From assembly GCF_025630775.1 (NCBI RefSeq), contig NZ_JAOSZE010000035.1, positions 1 to 64,000 of the forward strand: a DNA stretch of 64,000 bases, read 5' to 3'. Both the position numbers and the translations under genes were made by a program. The DNA is from Actinoplanes sp. KI2. Its GTDB lineage: Bacteria; Actinomycetota; Actinomycetes; Mycobacteriales; Micromonosporaceae. The notes under the pieces are model-generated. The model made no database searches, had not been told where the DNA came from, and saw nothing but the letters and a program-made list of their open reading frames with translations. Shown in pieces: positions 51,292-63,208 of this stretch. The stretch's first letter is position 1, and each line of letters opens with the position of its first letter.

Positions 51292-52064
51292 CCGTCGACT
51301 TCGGCCGGCTGGGCATCCGCCCGGGCGACCGGGTGCTCGACCTCGGCGCCGGGCCCGGCCGGCATGCCGCCGAGTGCTACCGGCGTGGCGCCCGGGTCGT
51401 CGCCCTGGATCTCGGCCTCGCCGATCTGACACAGGCGTCGGCGACGTTCGCGGCGATGCGAGCGGCCGGCGAGGCCGCCGAGGGCGGCGCGGCCGCGGCG
51501 GTGCTCGCCGACGCCCTCGCCGTCCCGTTCCCCGACGAAACCTTCGACGTGGTCATCGCCGCCGAGGTGCTCGAGCACATCGTCGCCGACGCCGCGGTGG
51601 TGCGCGAGCTGGTCCGGGTGCTGCGGCCCGACGGCACGCTGGTGGTGACGGTGCCCCGGTGGTGGCCGGAGCGCATCTGCTGGGCGCTCTCCGAGCGCTA
51701 CCACACCGTCGAGGGCGGTCACGTGCGGATCTACCGTCGCGGTGCGCTGGCCGGGATGATCCGTACCGCTGGGTTGCGTCCGTCGGCCCGGCACCACGCG
51801 CACGCCCTGCACTCGCCGTACTGGTGGCTCAAATGCCTTTTCGGCGTCGACAACGAGCGGGCCGCGATTCCCCGGCACTACCACCGGTTCCTGGTCTACG
51901 ACATCATGCGCCGCCCCCGGTGGACCAGGACGGTGGAGCGGATGCTCGATCCCGTGCTGGGCAAGAGCCTGGTGCTGTACTTCACCAAGTCCGCCGCGCC
52001 CCGAAACTTCACCAAGCCCGCCGCGTCCCGAAACTTCACCAAGCCCGCCGCGAGTGGCGGGTGA
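51285..52064 (+). CDS. class I SAM-dependent methyltransferase
   Basis: A 259-residue methyltransferase with motif I VLDLGAGPGRHAAEC, acidic strand end RVVALDLGLAD, LADALAVPFPDETFDVV and the downstream motif VLRPDGTLVVTVPRWWPE. The start is the GTG overlapping the stop of the GT4 gene (7-bp overlap) and it is therefore translationally coupled. The C-terminus is unusual: three tandem copies of a 9-residue unit ending in FTKPAAS-like sequence, from a 27-bp DNA repeat. It overlaps the next gene by 4 bp. Acceptor unknown. Confidence 0.9.
   Translation: MLTVDFGRLGIRPGDRVLDLGAGPGRHAAECYRRGARVVALDLGLADLTQASATFAAMRAAGEAAEGGAAAAVLADALAVPFPDETFDVVIAAEVLEHIVADAAVVRELVRVLRPDGTLVVTVPRWWPERICWALSERYHTVEGGHVRIYRRGALAGMIRTAGLRPSARHHAHALHSPYWWLKCLFGVDNERAAIPRHYHRFLVYDIMRRPRWTRTVERMLDPVLGKSLVLYFTKSAAPRNFTKPAASRNFTKPAASGG
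51981..52061 (+). repeat. three tandem 27-bp repeats at the methyltransferase 3' end
   Basis: Copies start at 51981, 52008 and 52035, unit beginning TTCACCAAGCCCGCCGCG. In frame; they encode FTK(S/P)AA(P/S)RN and a final degenerate copy. Copy changes would alter only the tail of the protein. Confidence 0.9.
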
Positions 52065-53080
52065 GCGCCCCGCGGCCGGGCCGGGCCGGGCTCGCCCGCA
52101 CCGCGGACTGGATCGCCGGCGTGCAGCGAGCCGACGGCGCGATTCCCTGGTTCCCCGGTGGACAGCTCGACCCGTGGGACCACGTGGAGGCCGCGCTGGG
52201 CCTGGACACCCAGGGACGGCACGCCGAGGCGGCCGCGGCCTACGACTGGCTGCGGCGTACCCAGAATGCCGACGGCTCCTGGTTCCGGGAATACCAGGGC
52301 GCGGCGGTCACCGATGACACCCGGGAGGCCAACTTCACCGCGTACGTCGCCGTGGGTCTGTGGTATCACTACCGCCGCACCGGCGACGAGACCTTCCTGC
52401 GCGGCATGTGGCCGGCGCTGTGCCGGGCCCTCGGCTTCGTGCTCGGCCTGCAGGCGCCCGGCGGCGAGGTCCGGTGGGCCCGGGGCCGCGACGGAAAGGC
52501 GGCGGGCGAGGCGCTGCTCACCGGGTGCGCCAGCATCTACCACAGCCTCGGCTGCGCACAACGCATCGCCGAAGCGCTCGGCGAGGAGCAGCCGGACTGG
52601 GATCTGGCCGCCACCACCCTCGGCCACGCGCTGCTGCGCCACCCCGACCGCTTCGATCCTCGCGACCGCTTCGCGATGGACTGGTACTACCCGGTCCTCG
52701 GCGGCGCGGTGCGCGGGCCGGCGGCGGCCGCCCTGATGGACGGCGGCTGGGACACGTTCGTCGTGCCCGGGCTCGGCGTGCGCTGCGTGAGCGACCGTCC
52801 CTGGGTCACCGTCGCCGAGACCTGCGAGGCGGTGCTGTCGCTGTGCGCGATCGGTGACCGGGAACGCGGCGCCGGCCTCTTCGACGCGATCGGGCACCTG
52901 CGCGCGGCCGACGGGTCGTACTGGACCGGATACGTCTATCCGGACGACGCCCGCTGGCCGGTGGAGAGGACCACGTGGACCGCCGGGGCGGTGCTACTGG
53001 CCGCCGCCATGCTCGACGGCGACCCGGTCGTCGAGGAGCTCTTCGGCGGCGCGGGCGCCGCCGACCCAGGCTGCGTCGGG

Positions 53081-53107
<27 letters not shown>
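52061..53107 (+). CDS. alpha/alpha-toroid protein (prenyltransferase/six-hairpin glycosidase-like)
   Basis: A 348-residue protein built of helical repeats (WIAGVQRADGAIPWFPGG, QNADGSWFREYQG, NFTAYVAVGLWYHYRRTGDE, FAMDWYYPVLGGAVRG). The QxADGxW/F motif and repeated hairpins place it in the (alpha/alpha)6 toroid superfamily shared by squalene cyclases and six-hairpin glycosidases. Genes of this kind, next to a GT4 and a methyltransferase, recur in actinomycetes and are often annotated 'prenyltransferase', without proven activity. GTGA overlap couples it to the methyltransferase gene. Its 3' end lies in a 90-bp tandem repeat. Confidence 0.75.
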
Positions 53108-54928
<1,821 letters not shown>

Positions 54929-54932
<4 letters not shown>

Positions 54933-55951
54933 GGATGCTCCTCGTTCGCAGGTACCAGCACTGGGGTGGGCGCGCCGTCGCCCGGATCGAACTCGTGCCG
55001 CAGCCGCAGCCGGCGCTGCGCGACCCAGGTGACCAGCAGCGCCGCGGTGGTTGCGGCGAGCCCGAGCCGGCCGCCCCCGCCGAGCGCCACCAGCGAACCG
55101 GCGGCGACGATCCGCTCGAGGCAGAGCCACTCGTGCGCGCCCAGCGCCGCGCGCCGGGTCAGGCCGTCGCCCGAGATCAGCAGCCGGGCACAGACGACCG
55201 CCACGGTCAGCACGGCGACGGAGCCGAGCAGCGCCGCCGCGGCGGGCACCGCGACCCCGAGGATCGCCGGCACGGCGGCGAGCAGCGCGGCCCAGCCCAG
55301 GAACAGCGCCGCGACCACGCGCTCGCTGTGCACCAGGCCGCGCCGTACCGGAAGGGTCCGGTAACCGCCGGCGGCGTCGCCCTCGACGTCCCGCAACGCC
55401 CCGACCAGGTTCGAGGCGGCGTCGTGCAGGCAGAACACCGCAGCGGCGGCCACCAGCGGCAGGGAGATCCGGCCGGCGCCGAGCACCGCTCCGAACAGGA
55501 ACGCACAGGAGGTGAGCGTGCCGCGCACCAGGTTGCCCAGCACGCCCCGGCTCTTGAAGAAGGTGTTGTACGACAGACCGACCACGGTGGCGACGCCGAC
55601 GATCGCGACGGCCTGCCAGCGCACCGCGAGCGTCCACCCGGCACCCGCCGCGACGAGGAGCACCATCATGGTCAGCGCGGTGGCCGGTCGCATCCGCCCG
55701 GAGGGAATCGGCCGCTGCGGCTTGGCCACGGCATCCAGCTCGCGGTCGAAGTAGTCGCCGCCGTAGAGGCCGGCGAGCCAGCCGAGGGTCGGGATGGCCC
55801 AGGCCGCCAGCAGCCGCCCGGCGTCGTGCCGGCCGCCGGCCAGCCCGGCGCCGGCCAGTCCGACCAGGCCCACGTAGCAGCTGGTGTACGGCCGCCACGT
55901 CTCCAGATGGCTGCCGGCGACGACGAGCAGGCGATCCGGTCGTACGTTCAT
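54929..55951 (-). CDS. UbiA-family membrane prenyltransferase
   Basis: A 340-residue membrane protein with about eight to nine helices. The first Asp-rich motif is GGDYFDRELDAVAKPQRPIP at about residues 64-83 (NDxxD-type, with Gly in place of Asn) and the second is NLVGALRDVEGDAAGGYRTL. These bind the Mg2+-diphosphate of a prenyl donor, probably made by the GGPP-synthase-like protein next door. The acceptor could be aromatic, a sugar-phosphate or a glycerol derivative; nothing here decides which. It diverges from the polyprenyl synthase gene; GGGGAGG precedes the ATG. Confidence 0.92.
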
Positions 55952-56178
55952 CAGTCACCTCCCCGCTTTTCCCCCGAATGCTCGCGCCGCGGTCCGGACG
56001 CCGGGAATCCCCGCCGGGCAGCGTGAACGACCACCCCGGACGGGCACCCCCGACGGCGATCGACGGTCGGGCTGCCTGATCGGTCACTCCCAACGGAATT
56101 GATTTGGCCCGATGCCCCGGCGAAGCATCGTTCGCGAGCTGGACCAATCGTGTTCGAACCGTTGGGGGGACCGTGCGG

Positions 56179-57216
56179 ATGGAAATGTCGACAGGCGCGC
56201 AGGTGATGACCGCGGTCGGAGCGCCGGAAGAGGGTACGAGCGCCACGGCGGTGACCCGGATCCTCCCGGAACGGCTGGGCGCGCGGTGGCTCGCGGAGCA
56301 GAACCTGCTCGGCGCGATGTGCCGGCACGCGACCGCGGCCGGTGGCAAACTCTTCCGGCCGGTTCTCCTGCTGGAGTCGGCGATGGCCGTCGGCGGGCGG
56401 ATCGAGCAGGTCCTCCCGGCCGCGCTGGGCACCGAGAGCGGCCACGTGGCCAGCCTCGTGCACGACGACATCATCGACAACGACATGCTGCGCCGGGGCC
56501 GGCCGACCGTGCACGCGCAGTTCGGTGCCGACAACGCGATCGTGGCCGGCGACGCCCTGCTGTTCGACCTGTTCCTCTGCCTCGCCGAGTGCCGGCAGAC
56601 GGGCGCGCGGGACGACCGGATCGTCGCCGCGCTGGAGGTGGCCGCCCGGGCCGGCCTGGACCTGTGCCGCGGCCAGAGCCTGGAGTACGAGATCACCGAG
56701 AGCGGCGCCCGGGACCTCGACGCGTACCTGCAGATGATCGCGCTGAAGACCGGTGCGCTGTTCCGCGGCGCCTGCCAGAGCGGCGCGCTCCTCGGCGGCG
56801 GCACCGACGCGGAGGTCGAGGCGGTCGGCCGGTACGGCGACGAGCTCGGCATCGCCTTCCAGATGTGCGACGACCTGTTCACCTACACCGGGCAGAACGA
56901 CGAGGCGATCGGCAAGTCGGTGCTCAGCGACATCCGCAACAAGCGGATGACCCTGCCGGCGCTGCTGGCGTTCCGCGACGCCGACGAGGAGTCCCGGGTG
57001 CTGCTCGAACGGGCCTTCGACAGCGACCTCGACCCGAGCGAGGCGCTGTCGCTGCTCAGCCAGGTCATGGTCCGCACCGGTGCGGTGGCGTCGGCCCGGA
57101 CCGTCGCGGTGCACCACGCCGAGGCGGCGAAGGAGGCGCTGACGGTGCTGGCGCCCAGCGCCCACCGGGATCGGCTGGCCCAGTACGCCGACCTCGCCGT
57201 CGAGCGCGTGCGCTGA
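56179..57216 (+). CDS. polyprenyl diphosphate synthase (isoprenyl chain elongation)
   Basis: A 345-residue trans-isoprenyl diphosphate synthase. First Asp-rich motif HDDIIDND at residues 95-102, second FQMCDDLFTYTGQND, and the conserved GGKLFRPVLLLES. The length and the region before the first motif are compatible with a C15-C25 product; exact chain length cannot be read. The start is placed at ATG 56179; GTG 56173, closer to GGGGGG, is possible. It heads the terpenoid operon, followed by an FAD protein (31 bp gap). Confidence 0.92.
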   Translation: MEMSTGAQVMTAVGAPEEGTSATAVTRILPERLGARWLAEQNLLGAMCRHATAAGGKLFRPVLLLESAMAVGGRIEQVLPAALGTESGHVASLVHDDIIDNDMLRRGRPTVHAQFGADNAIVAGDALLFDLFLCLAECRQTGARDDRIVAALEVAARAGLDLCRGQSLEYEITESGARDLDAYLQMIALKTGALFRGACQSGALLGGGTDAEVEAVGRYGDELGIAFQMCDDLFTYTGQNDEAIGKSVLSDIRNKRMTLPALLAFRDADEESRVLLERAFDSDLDPSEALSLLSQVMVRTGAVASARTVAVHHAEAAKEALTVLAPSAHRDRLAQYADLAVERVR

Positions 57217-57247
57217 CCCGACCGGCGGCGACGAGCGGAGACTGACC

Positions 57248-58525
57248 GTGGACTACGACGTGGTGATCTGCGGCGCGGGCGTGGGCGGGCTGACCCTCGC
57301 CACCGCGCTCGGCCAGCGCGGCCACCGTGTCCTGGTGCTGGAGAAGCAGCGCCGGTTCCGCATGATGCACAAGGGCGAGCTGATCCAGCCGCGGTCGCTG
57401 CACGTGCTGGACTCCCTCGGGCTGCTGGGACCATTGAGCGCGGGCGGCGCGCTGCCGGTGGCGGCGCTGGCGGTGCTCGGGCACGACGGCGCACCCCTGG
57501 TGTCGCTCGACTACGGGATGATTCCCGGCCCGTACCGGCACGGGATGGTGCAGAGCTACCGCGAGATGCTGACCACCATCGCCGACTCCCTCGGCGGCGC
57601 CGTCACGCTCTGGACCGGCGCCCGGGCGGACGGCCTGCTGCGCGACGACGCCGGCCGGATCTGCGGGGTCCGGGTCCAGCGTGGCGGCGAGCAGGACACG
57701 GTGACCGCGGCGCTGACCGTGGCGGCCGACGGGCACGCGTCCCGGCTCCGCGACGCGGCCGGCCTCGCCGTGCCGGCCCACCGCTACGGTCACCAGCTCG
57801 TCGGCTTCGAGCTCGCGGACGCGCCGGCCCTCGGCAACCGGATGAACGCGTACCTGACGCGGGACGGGCTCCGGGCCCTGTTCGCGTTGCCCGGCGGTCG
57901 CGCCCGTCTCTACGTGCAGGTGCCGGCCGGCGCCTTCCGCGACGTGGGCCGGGCCGGTGCGCCGCGCTGGGCCGACGACCTGCTGCGCGGGATGCCGGCG
58001 CTGGAGCCGGTGGCGGAGCCGCTGCGGCAGGGGCTCGACACGGTTCAGGTGCTCTCGGCGTACCGGTTCGTCGCCCCGCGCTGGGCCCTGCCGGGACTGG
58101 CCCTGCTCGGCGACGCCGCGCACTGCGTGCACCCGATGGTCGGCCAGGGCATGAACGCCGCGATCCGGGACGCGTGGACGCTGGGCGCGTGGCTGCCCGG
58201 CGCCCGTGAGTTCGAGCCGGCCCGGGTCGACGCGGCGCTGGCCGGATACGAGCGGCAACGGCGCCCGGACCTGCAGTTCACCGCGCGGCTGAGCCACAAC
58301 CTGGCCACGCTGCTGACCGGCACGTCGCGCGTCGGCAGCGCGCTGCGCCCGTCCCTGCTGCGCCGCAACCAGACCAACGACCGGCTGCGGCGGCAGATCA
58401 CCGAGAACGTGGCGGGGCTGACCGCCCGCCGCTTCACGGTCCGCGACTGGCTCTCGGCCTCCGGGCTGATCCACGGTTCCAAAACTTCGGCGAACAACGC
58501 ACGGACGGAGGAGGTCAACCGGTGA
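57248..58525 (+). CDS. FAD-dependent oxidoreductase (PHBH/geranylgeranyl reductase-like)
   Basis: A 425-residue flavoprotein. The FAD-binding GAGVGGLTLATALGQRGH is at the N-terminus, the second motif VAADGHASRLRDAAG lies near residue 158, and the third is LLGDAAHCVHPMVGQGMN. The fold is that of PHBH-type monooxygenases, which also includes geranylgeranyl reductases and squalene epoxidase-like enzymes. In this operon it could hydroxylate, epoxidise or reduce the prenyl product. GTG start, 4-bp overlap with dxs downstream (GTGA), so coupled. Confidence 0.9.
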   Translation: MDYDVVICGAGVGGLTLATALGQRGHRVLVLEKQRRFRMMHKGELIQPRSLHVLDSLGLLGPLSAGGALPVAALAVLGHDGAPLVSLDYGMIPGPYRHGMVQSYREMLTTIADSLGGAVTLWTGARADGLLRDDAGRICGVRVQRGGEQDTVTAALTVAADGHASRLRDAAGLAVPAHRYGHQLVGFELADAPALGNRMNAYLTRDGLRALFALPGGRARLYVQVPAGAFRDVGRAGAPRWADDLLRGMPALEPVAEPLRQGLDTVQVLSAYRFVAPRWALPGLALLGDAAHCVHPMVGQGMNAAIRDAWTLGAWLPGAREFEPARVDAALAGYERQRRPDLQFTARLSHNLATLLTGTSRVGSALRPSLLRRNQTNDRLRRQITENVAGLTARRFTVRDWLSASGLIHGSKTSANNARTEEVNR

Positions 58526-60453
58526 ATGTTCTTTTCACCCCCACCCGCGAGGCGGCGGCAACAGCCGAGCCGGCGGGGATGAACCTGGCGGCGCTGCGGG
58601 CGATGAGCCCGCCCCAACTGAGCGAGCTGGCGGTGCGGCTGCGTCAGCGGATCCTGGAGGTGACCGCGGGCCGCGGGGGGCACGTCGGTTCCAATCTCGG
58701 CATCGTCGAGGTGACGCTGGCCCTGCACCGCTCGTTCGACTCACCGCACGACCGGCTGCTGTTCGACACCGGCCACCAGACGTACCCGCACAAGCTGCTG
58801 ACCGGACGCTGGGACGCCTTCGACACGCTGCGCACCCGCGACGGGCTCTCCGGGTACGCCAGCCAGGCCGAGAGCCGGCACGACGTGATCGAGAACTCGC
58901 ACGCGTCGACCGCGCTGTCCTACGCCGACGGCCTGGCTCGGGCCTACCGGCTGCGCGGTGAGCGGGACCGGTGGGTCGTCCCGATCATCGGCGACGGTGC
59001 CCTGACCGGCGGCATGGCGTGGGAGGCGCTCAACAACCTCGGCGCGTCCGGCCGGTCCAACGTCGTCGTGGTGCTCAACGACAACGGCCGCTCGTACGCC
59101 CCGACGATCGGTGCTCTCGCGCGGCACCTCGCGATCTCGCGGGGCGGCCTGCCGATCGGTGACCTGCCCGGCGACGCGGCGCCGGCCGGGGCGGCCGCTC
59201 CGGAGACGCCGGGTGCGCTGTTCACCGCGATGGGCCTGACTTACATCGGCCCGGTCGACGGCCACGACATCGCCGCCCTGGAGGCCGCTCTGGCCCGGGC
59301 GAAGAGCGCCGGCCCGGCGCTGGTCCACGTGGTGACCCGCAAGGGTCTCGGCTTTCCGTCGGCGGAGGCCGACGACGAGGAGAAGTACCACGCACCGGGC
59401 GTCTTCGACCTGGTCACCGGCGCGCGGAGCGCTCCGGCGGCGGGCGCCCCGGCCACCTGGACGGGTGTTTTCGGCGACGAGCTGGTGCGGGTCGGCGCCG
59501 AGCGCGACGACGTCGTGGCGATCACCGCGGCGATGCCCGGCCCCACCGGTCTGCTGCGTTTCGGCGAGCGCTTCCCGGAGCGCCTGATCGACGTCGGAAT
59601 AGCCGAGCAGCACGCCATGACCTCGGCGGCCGGCCTGGCGATGGGCGGCCTGCGCCCGGTCGTCGCGCTGTACGCCACGTTCCTCAACCGCGCCTTCGAC
59701 CAGCTGCTGATGGATGCGGCGCTGCACCGGCTGCCGGTCACCGTGGCGCTCGACCGGGCGGGAGTCACCGGCGACGACGGCGCGAGCCACAACGGCATGT
59801 GGGACCTGGCGCTGCTTCAGGTCGTGCCGGGACTGCGCATCGCCGCGCCCCGGGACGGCACCCGGCTGCGCGCCCTGCTGCGGGAGTCGCTGGACGTCAC
59901 CGACGGGCCGACCGTGATCCGCTTCCCGAAGGGTTCCACGCCGGCCGACGTGCCGGCCGTCGCCCGCCTGGGAAGTCTCGACGTGCTGCGCGAGAGCGGC
60001 GTCGGCGACGTGCTCTTCGTGTCGGTCGGCGCGATGGCCGGGGCCGCGATGGCCGCCGCCGCGCTGCTGCACGCGCAGGGGCTCGGCGCGACCGTCGTCG
60101 ACCCGCGCTGGGTCCGGCCCCTCGACCCGGCCCTGGTCGCGCTCGCCCGCCGGCACCGGCTGGTCACCGTCGTCGAGGACGGCTGCCGCTGCGGCGGTGT
60201 CGGGGACGCGGTGGCACGGCTGCTGCGCGACGCGGGCGTCGACACCCCGGTGCGCACCCTCGGGCTGCCGGCGGAGTTCCTCGCCCACGCCAAGCGCGAC
60301 GAGATCCTCGAGGAGCGCCACCTCACCGGCCCCCATCTGGCCCGGGTGACCACCGAGTTCCTGGCTCGGCGGTTCCCGGTGCGCTGGCCACTGCCCGAGA
60401 CCCTGGTGGGCCGTTTCCTGCTGAACGGCACGAGCGCAAGGGACCAGACCTGA
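58522..60453 (+). CDS. dxs: 1-deoxy-D-xylulose-5-phosphate synthase
   Basis: A 643-residue ThDP enzyme that makes DXP from pyruvate and glyceraldehyde-3-phosphate, the entry step of the MEP pathway. The ThDP site [18 protein letters not shown] lies near residue 154, [20 protein letters not shown] is near the start, and the transketolase-like pyrimidine and C-terminal domains follow ([15 protein letters not shown]). Full length. It overlaps the FAD gene (4 bp) and the ispG start (TGATG). A second, chromosomal dxs is expected elsewhere; this copy would raise flux to the locus. Confidence 0.96.
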   Translation: MNVLFTPTREAAATAEPAGMNLAALRAMSPPQLSELAVRLRQRILEVTAGRGGHVGSNLGIVEVTLALHRSFDSPHDRLLFDTGHQTYPHKLLTGRWDAFDTLRTRDGLSGYASQAESRHDVIENSHASTALSYADGLARAYRLRGERDRWVVPIIGDGALTGGMAWEALNNLGASGRSNVVVVLNDNGRSYAPTIGALARHLAISRGGLPIGDLPGDAAPAGAAAPETPGALFTAMGLTYIGPVDGHDIAALEAALARAKSAGPALVHVVTRKGLGFPSAEADDEEKYHAPGVFDLVTGARSAPAAGAPATWTGVFGDELVRVGAERDDVVAITAAMPGPTGLLRFGERFPERLIDVGIAEQHAMTSAAGLAMGGLRPVVALYATFLNRAFDQLLMDAALHRLPVTVALDRAGVTGDDGASHNGMWDLALLQVVPGLRIAAPRDGTRLRALLRESLDVTDGPTVIRFPKGSTPADVPAVARLGSLDVLRESGVGDVLFVSVGAMAGAAMAAAALLHAQGLGATVVDPRWVRPLDPALVALARRHRLVTVVEDGCRCGGVGDAVARLLRDAGVDTPVRTLGLPAEFLAHAKRDEILEERHLTGPHLARVTTEFLARRFPVRWPLPETLVGRFLLNGTSARDQT

Positions 60454-61571
60454 TGACCCAGCTCTTCATGCCGACCTTCCCGCCCCCGACGCTCGCGCCC
60501 CGCCGCCGGACCCGGCAGCTGCAGGTCGGCACGGTCGGCGTGGGCAGCGAACATCCGGTCTCCGTGCAGTCGATGACCACCACCCTCACCTCCGACGTCA
60601 ACGCGACCCTGCAGCAGATCGCCGAGCTGACCGCGGCGGGGTGCGACATCGTCCGGGTGGCGTGCCCGAGCCAGGACGACGCGGACGCGCTGCCCGACAT
60701 CGCGCGCAAAGCACAGATCCCGGTGATCGCCGACATTCATTTCCAGCCCCGGTACGTGTTCGCCGCGATCGAGGCCGGGTGTGCCGCGGTGCGGGTGAAT
60801 CCCGGCAACATCCGCCGCTTCGACGACCAGGTCCGGGAGATCGCCCAGGCCGCGAAGGAGCACGGCACGCCGATCCGGATCGGGGTCAACGCCGGCTCGC
60901 TCGACGCGCGGCTGCTGAAGAAGTACGGCCGGGCGACGCCGGAGGCGCTGGCCGAGTCGGCGATGTGGGAGGCCGGGCTCTTCGCCGAGCACGACTTCCA
61001 CGACGTCAAGATCTCGGTGAAGCACAACGACCCGGTGGTGATGATCCGGGCGTACGAGATCCTCGCCGAGCAGTGCGACTACCCGCTGCACCTCGGCGTG
61101 ACCGAGGCCGGGCCGGCCTTCCAGGGCACGATCAAGTCGTCGGTCGCCTTCGGCGCGCTGCTGCGCCAGGGCATCGGCGACACGATCCGGGTGTCGCTGT
61201 CCGCGCCGCCGGTCGAGGAGGTCAAGGTCGGCGCGCAGATCCTGCAGTCGCTCAACCTGCGCCCGCGCAAGCTGGAGATCGTGTCCTGCCCCGCCTGCGG
61301 TCGCGCCCAGGTCGACGTCTACAAGCTCGCCGAGGAGGTGACCGCCGGGCTGGACGGCATGCCCGTACCGCTGCGGGTCGCGGTCATGGGCTGCGTGGTG
61401 AACGGGCCCGGCGAGGCCCGCGAGGCCGACCTGGGGGTGGCCTCGGGCAACGGCAAGGGCCAGATCTTCGTGAAGGGCAAGGTCATCAAGACCGTGCCCG
61501 AGTCGCAGATCGTGGAAACCCTGATCGAGGAGGCCATGCGGCTGGCCGAGGAGGAAGGTGACGCTTCGTGA
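60453..61571 (+). CDS. ispG: 4-hydroxy-3-methylbut-2-enyl diphosphate synthase (flavodoxin)
   Basis: A 372-residue protein that converts MEcPP to HMBPP in the MEP pathway using a [4Fe-4S] cluster. Cluster cysteines lie in [12 protein letters not shown] and [12 protein letters not shown]. The TIM-barrel region carries [19 protein letters not shown] and [10 protein letters not shown]. Single-barrel bacterial form. Starts at the ATG inside the dxs stop (TGATG), so coupled. A housekeeping copy elsewhere is likely. Confidence 0.96.
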   Translation: MTQLFMPTFPPPTLAPRRRTRQLQVGTVGVGSEHPVSVQSMTTTLTSDVNATLQQIAELTAAGCDIVRVACPSQDDADALPDIARKAQIPVIADIHFQPRYVFAAIEAGCAAVRVNPGNIRRFDDQVREIAQAAKEHGTPIRIGVNAGSLDARLLKKYGRATPEALAESAMWEAGLFAEHDFHDVKISVKHNDPVVMIRAYEILAEQCDYPLHLGVTEAGPAFQGTIKSSVAFGALLRQGIGDTIRVSLSAPPVEEVKVGAQILQSLNLRPRKLEIVSCPACGRAQVDVYKLAEEVTAGLDGMPVPLRVAVMGCVVNGPGEAREADLGVASGNGKGQIFVKGKVIKTVPESQIVETLIEEAMRLAEEEGDAS

Positions 61572-62521
61572 GCGACCAGACGCGGCGGGTCCTGCTCGCC
61601 AAGCCCCGGGGTTACTGTGCCGGCGTCGAGCGGGCGGTGCGGACCGTGGAGCTCGCGCTGCAGCGGTACGGGCCGCCGATCTACGTACGCAAGCAGATCG
61701 TCCACAACAGCCACGTCGTTCGTACCCTGGAGCAGCAGGGCGTGATATTCATCGACGAGACGAACGAGGCGCCGCGCGGTGCGGTCGTGGTGTTCTCCGC
61801 CCACGGTGTCGCTCCGGTCGTCCACCAGGAAGCCGCGGCGCTCGACCTGCGGACCATCGACGCGACCTGCCCGCTGGTGACCAAGGTGCACAACGAGGCA
61901 CGGCGTTTCGCGGCCGAGGACTACGACATCCTCCTGATCGGCCACGAGGGCCACGAGGAGGTGATCGGAACCGCCGGTGAGGCACCCGAGCACGTCCAGC
62001 TCGTCGACGGCCCGGCCGAGGCGGCCGCGGTGCGGGTGCGCGACGGGCGCAGGGTGGCGTGGTTGTCGCAGACCACCCTGTCGGTGACCGAGACCCGCGA
62101 GACCGTCGAGGCGCTGCGGGACCGCTTTCCGGACCTGGCCGGGCCCGCATCCGACGACATCTGCTATGCCACGCAGAATCGGCAGACCGCCGTGCGCACC
62201 ATCGCCGCGGACTCCGACCTGGTGCTGGTGGTCGGCTCCGGCAACTCCTCCAACTCGCGCCGGCTGGTCGAGGTCGCGCTGGAGGCCGGCGCGGGCGCCG
62301 CATACCTGATCGACGACGCCGGCGAGTTCCGTCCCGAGTGGCTGCAGGACGTCCGCACGGTCGGCCTCACCAGCGGCGCCTCCGTGCCCGCGGTGCTCGT
62401 GGACGACCTGCTGCGGGTGCTGGCGGGGCACGGGTTCGGCACCGTCGAGGACGTGGAGTCGGTGCCCGAGGACGTGCACTTCGGGCTGCCCCGGGAGGTC
62501 CGCGACCTGGACCGGGGCTGA
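61568..62521 (+). CDS. ispH: 4-hydroxy-3-methylbut-2-enyl diphosphate reductase
   Basis: A 317-residue iron-sulfur enzyme making IPP and DMAPP from HMBPP. The three cluster cysteines are Cys17 ([11 protein letters not shown]), Cys101 ([11 protein letters not shown]) and Cys199 ([11 protein letters not shown]). HNSHVVRTL, the [10 protein letters not shown]-like region ([13 protein letters not shown]) and [15 protein letters not shown] are also conserved. It overlaps ispG by 4 bp (GTGA). With dxs and ispG it covers the first and the last two MEP steps; dxr, ispD, ispE and ispF are not in the window. Confidence 0.96.
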   Translation: MSDQTRRVLLAKPRGYCAGVERAVRTVELALQRYGPPIYVRKQIVHNSHVVRTLEQQGVIFIDETNEAPRGAVVVFSAHGVAPVVHQEAAALDLRTIDATCPLVTKVHNEARRFAAEDYDILLIGHEGHEEVIGTAGEAPEHVQLVDGPAEAAAVRVRDGRRVAWLSQTTLSVTETRETVEALRDRFPDLAGPASDDICYATQNRQTAVRTIAADSDLVLVVGSGNSSNSRRLVEVALEAGAGAAYLIDDAGEFRPEWLQDVRTVGLTSGASVPAVLVDDLLRVLAGHGFGTVEDVESVPEDVHFGLPREVRDLDRG

Positions 62522-62622
62522 CCGGCCCGGACGGCGCGGCGTCAACCTGTGGTTCGACGACAGCGGCCGGAGCTGCTCGTAGCGTCCAAGGTGTCACATC
62601 GGCCGCAAATTGGAGCAAAATC

Positions 62623-63186
62623 GTGAGTCTGGTGATCCTGGGCGTCAACCTCTTCGTCTTCCTCGTGGCCATGGAGAGCGACATCGGGCGCCGGAAGATC
62701 AGCCGGTTCCGGGTTTTCCGGCCGGTGGCCGCGGCGGTCATCATCGTCCCGTTCTTCTTCAAGGGCCTGGACCTGTCCGGCAAGGGGCTGCTGCTGGAGC
62801 TGGCGGGCATCGCGCTGGGCATCGTCATGGGCCTGGTGGCGCTGTCCTTCATGCGATTCGAGTACGACGGCGGCCAGAAGCGGGTCTTCACCCGCGCCGG
62901 CCTGCTGTACGTGCTGGCCTGGATCGCCATCACCGCCGCCAAGATCTTCTTCTCGTACGGCTCCAGCAACCTGTGGAGCCACGAGATCGGCAAGTTCATG
63001 TACGAGAACCAGATCTCCGTCGACGCGTTCCGCGACACGATCATCTTCCTCAACGTGGCGACGATCGGCACGCGGGCCGCGGTCATCTACGTCCGCGGCC
63101 GGGGCACCGCGACCGCCAACGGGCAACAGCGGCTGTTCGTCCGAGGGTCCAAGACCCGTTCGCCGAAGTCCAAGCAGCTCGTCTAG
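62623..63186 (+). CDS. multi-pass membrane protein, unknown function (CcdC-like pattern)
   Basis: A 187-residue protein with about five membrane helices (VILGVNLFVFLVAMES; PVAAAVIIVPFFFKG; ELAGIALGIVMGLVALSFM; AGLLYVLAWIAITAAKIFF; a final one near 150) and a charged C-terminal tail. RRKISRFRVFRPV and the layout remind one of CcdC/DUF1453 proteins, unproven. The start GTG 62623 has GGAG at 9 nt. It stands 101 bp after ispH and 22 bp before the cyclase-like gene. It may help transport or anchor the product; context only. Confidence 0.6.
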   Translation: MSLVILGVNLFVFLVAMESDIGRRKISRFRVFRPVAAAVIIVPFFFKGLDLSGKGLLLELAGIALGIVMGLVALSFMRFEYDGGQKRVFTRAGLLYVLAWIAITAAKIFFSYGSSNLWSHEIGKFMYENQISVDAFRDTIIFLNVATIGTRAAVIYVRGRGTATANGQQRLFVRGSKTRSPKSKQLV

Positions 63187-63208
63187 CCAACCAAACGGGG
63201 GAAGGCAC

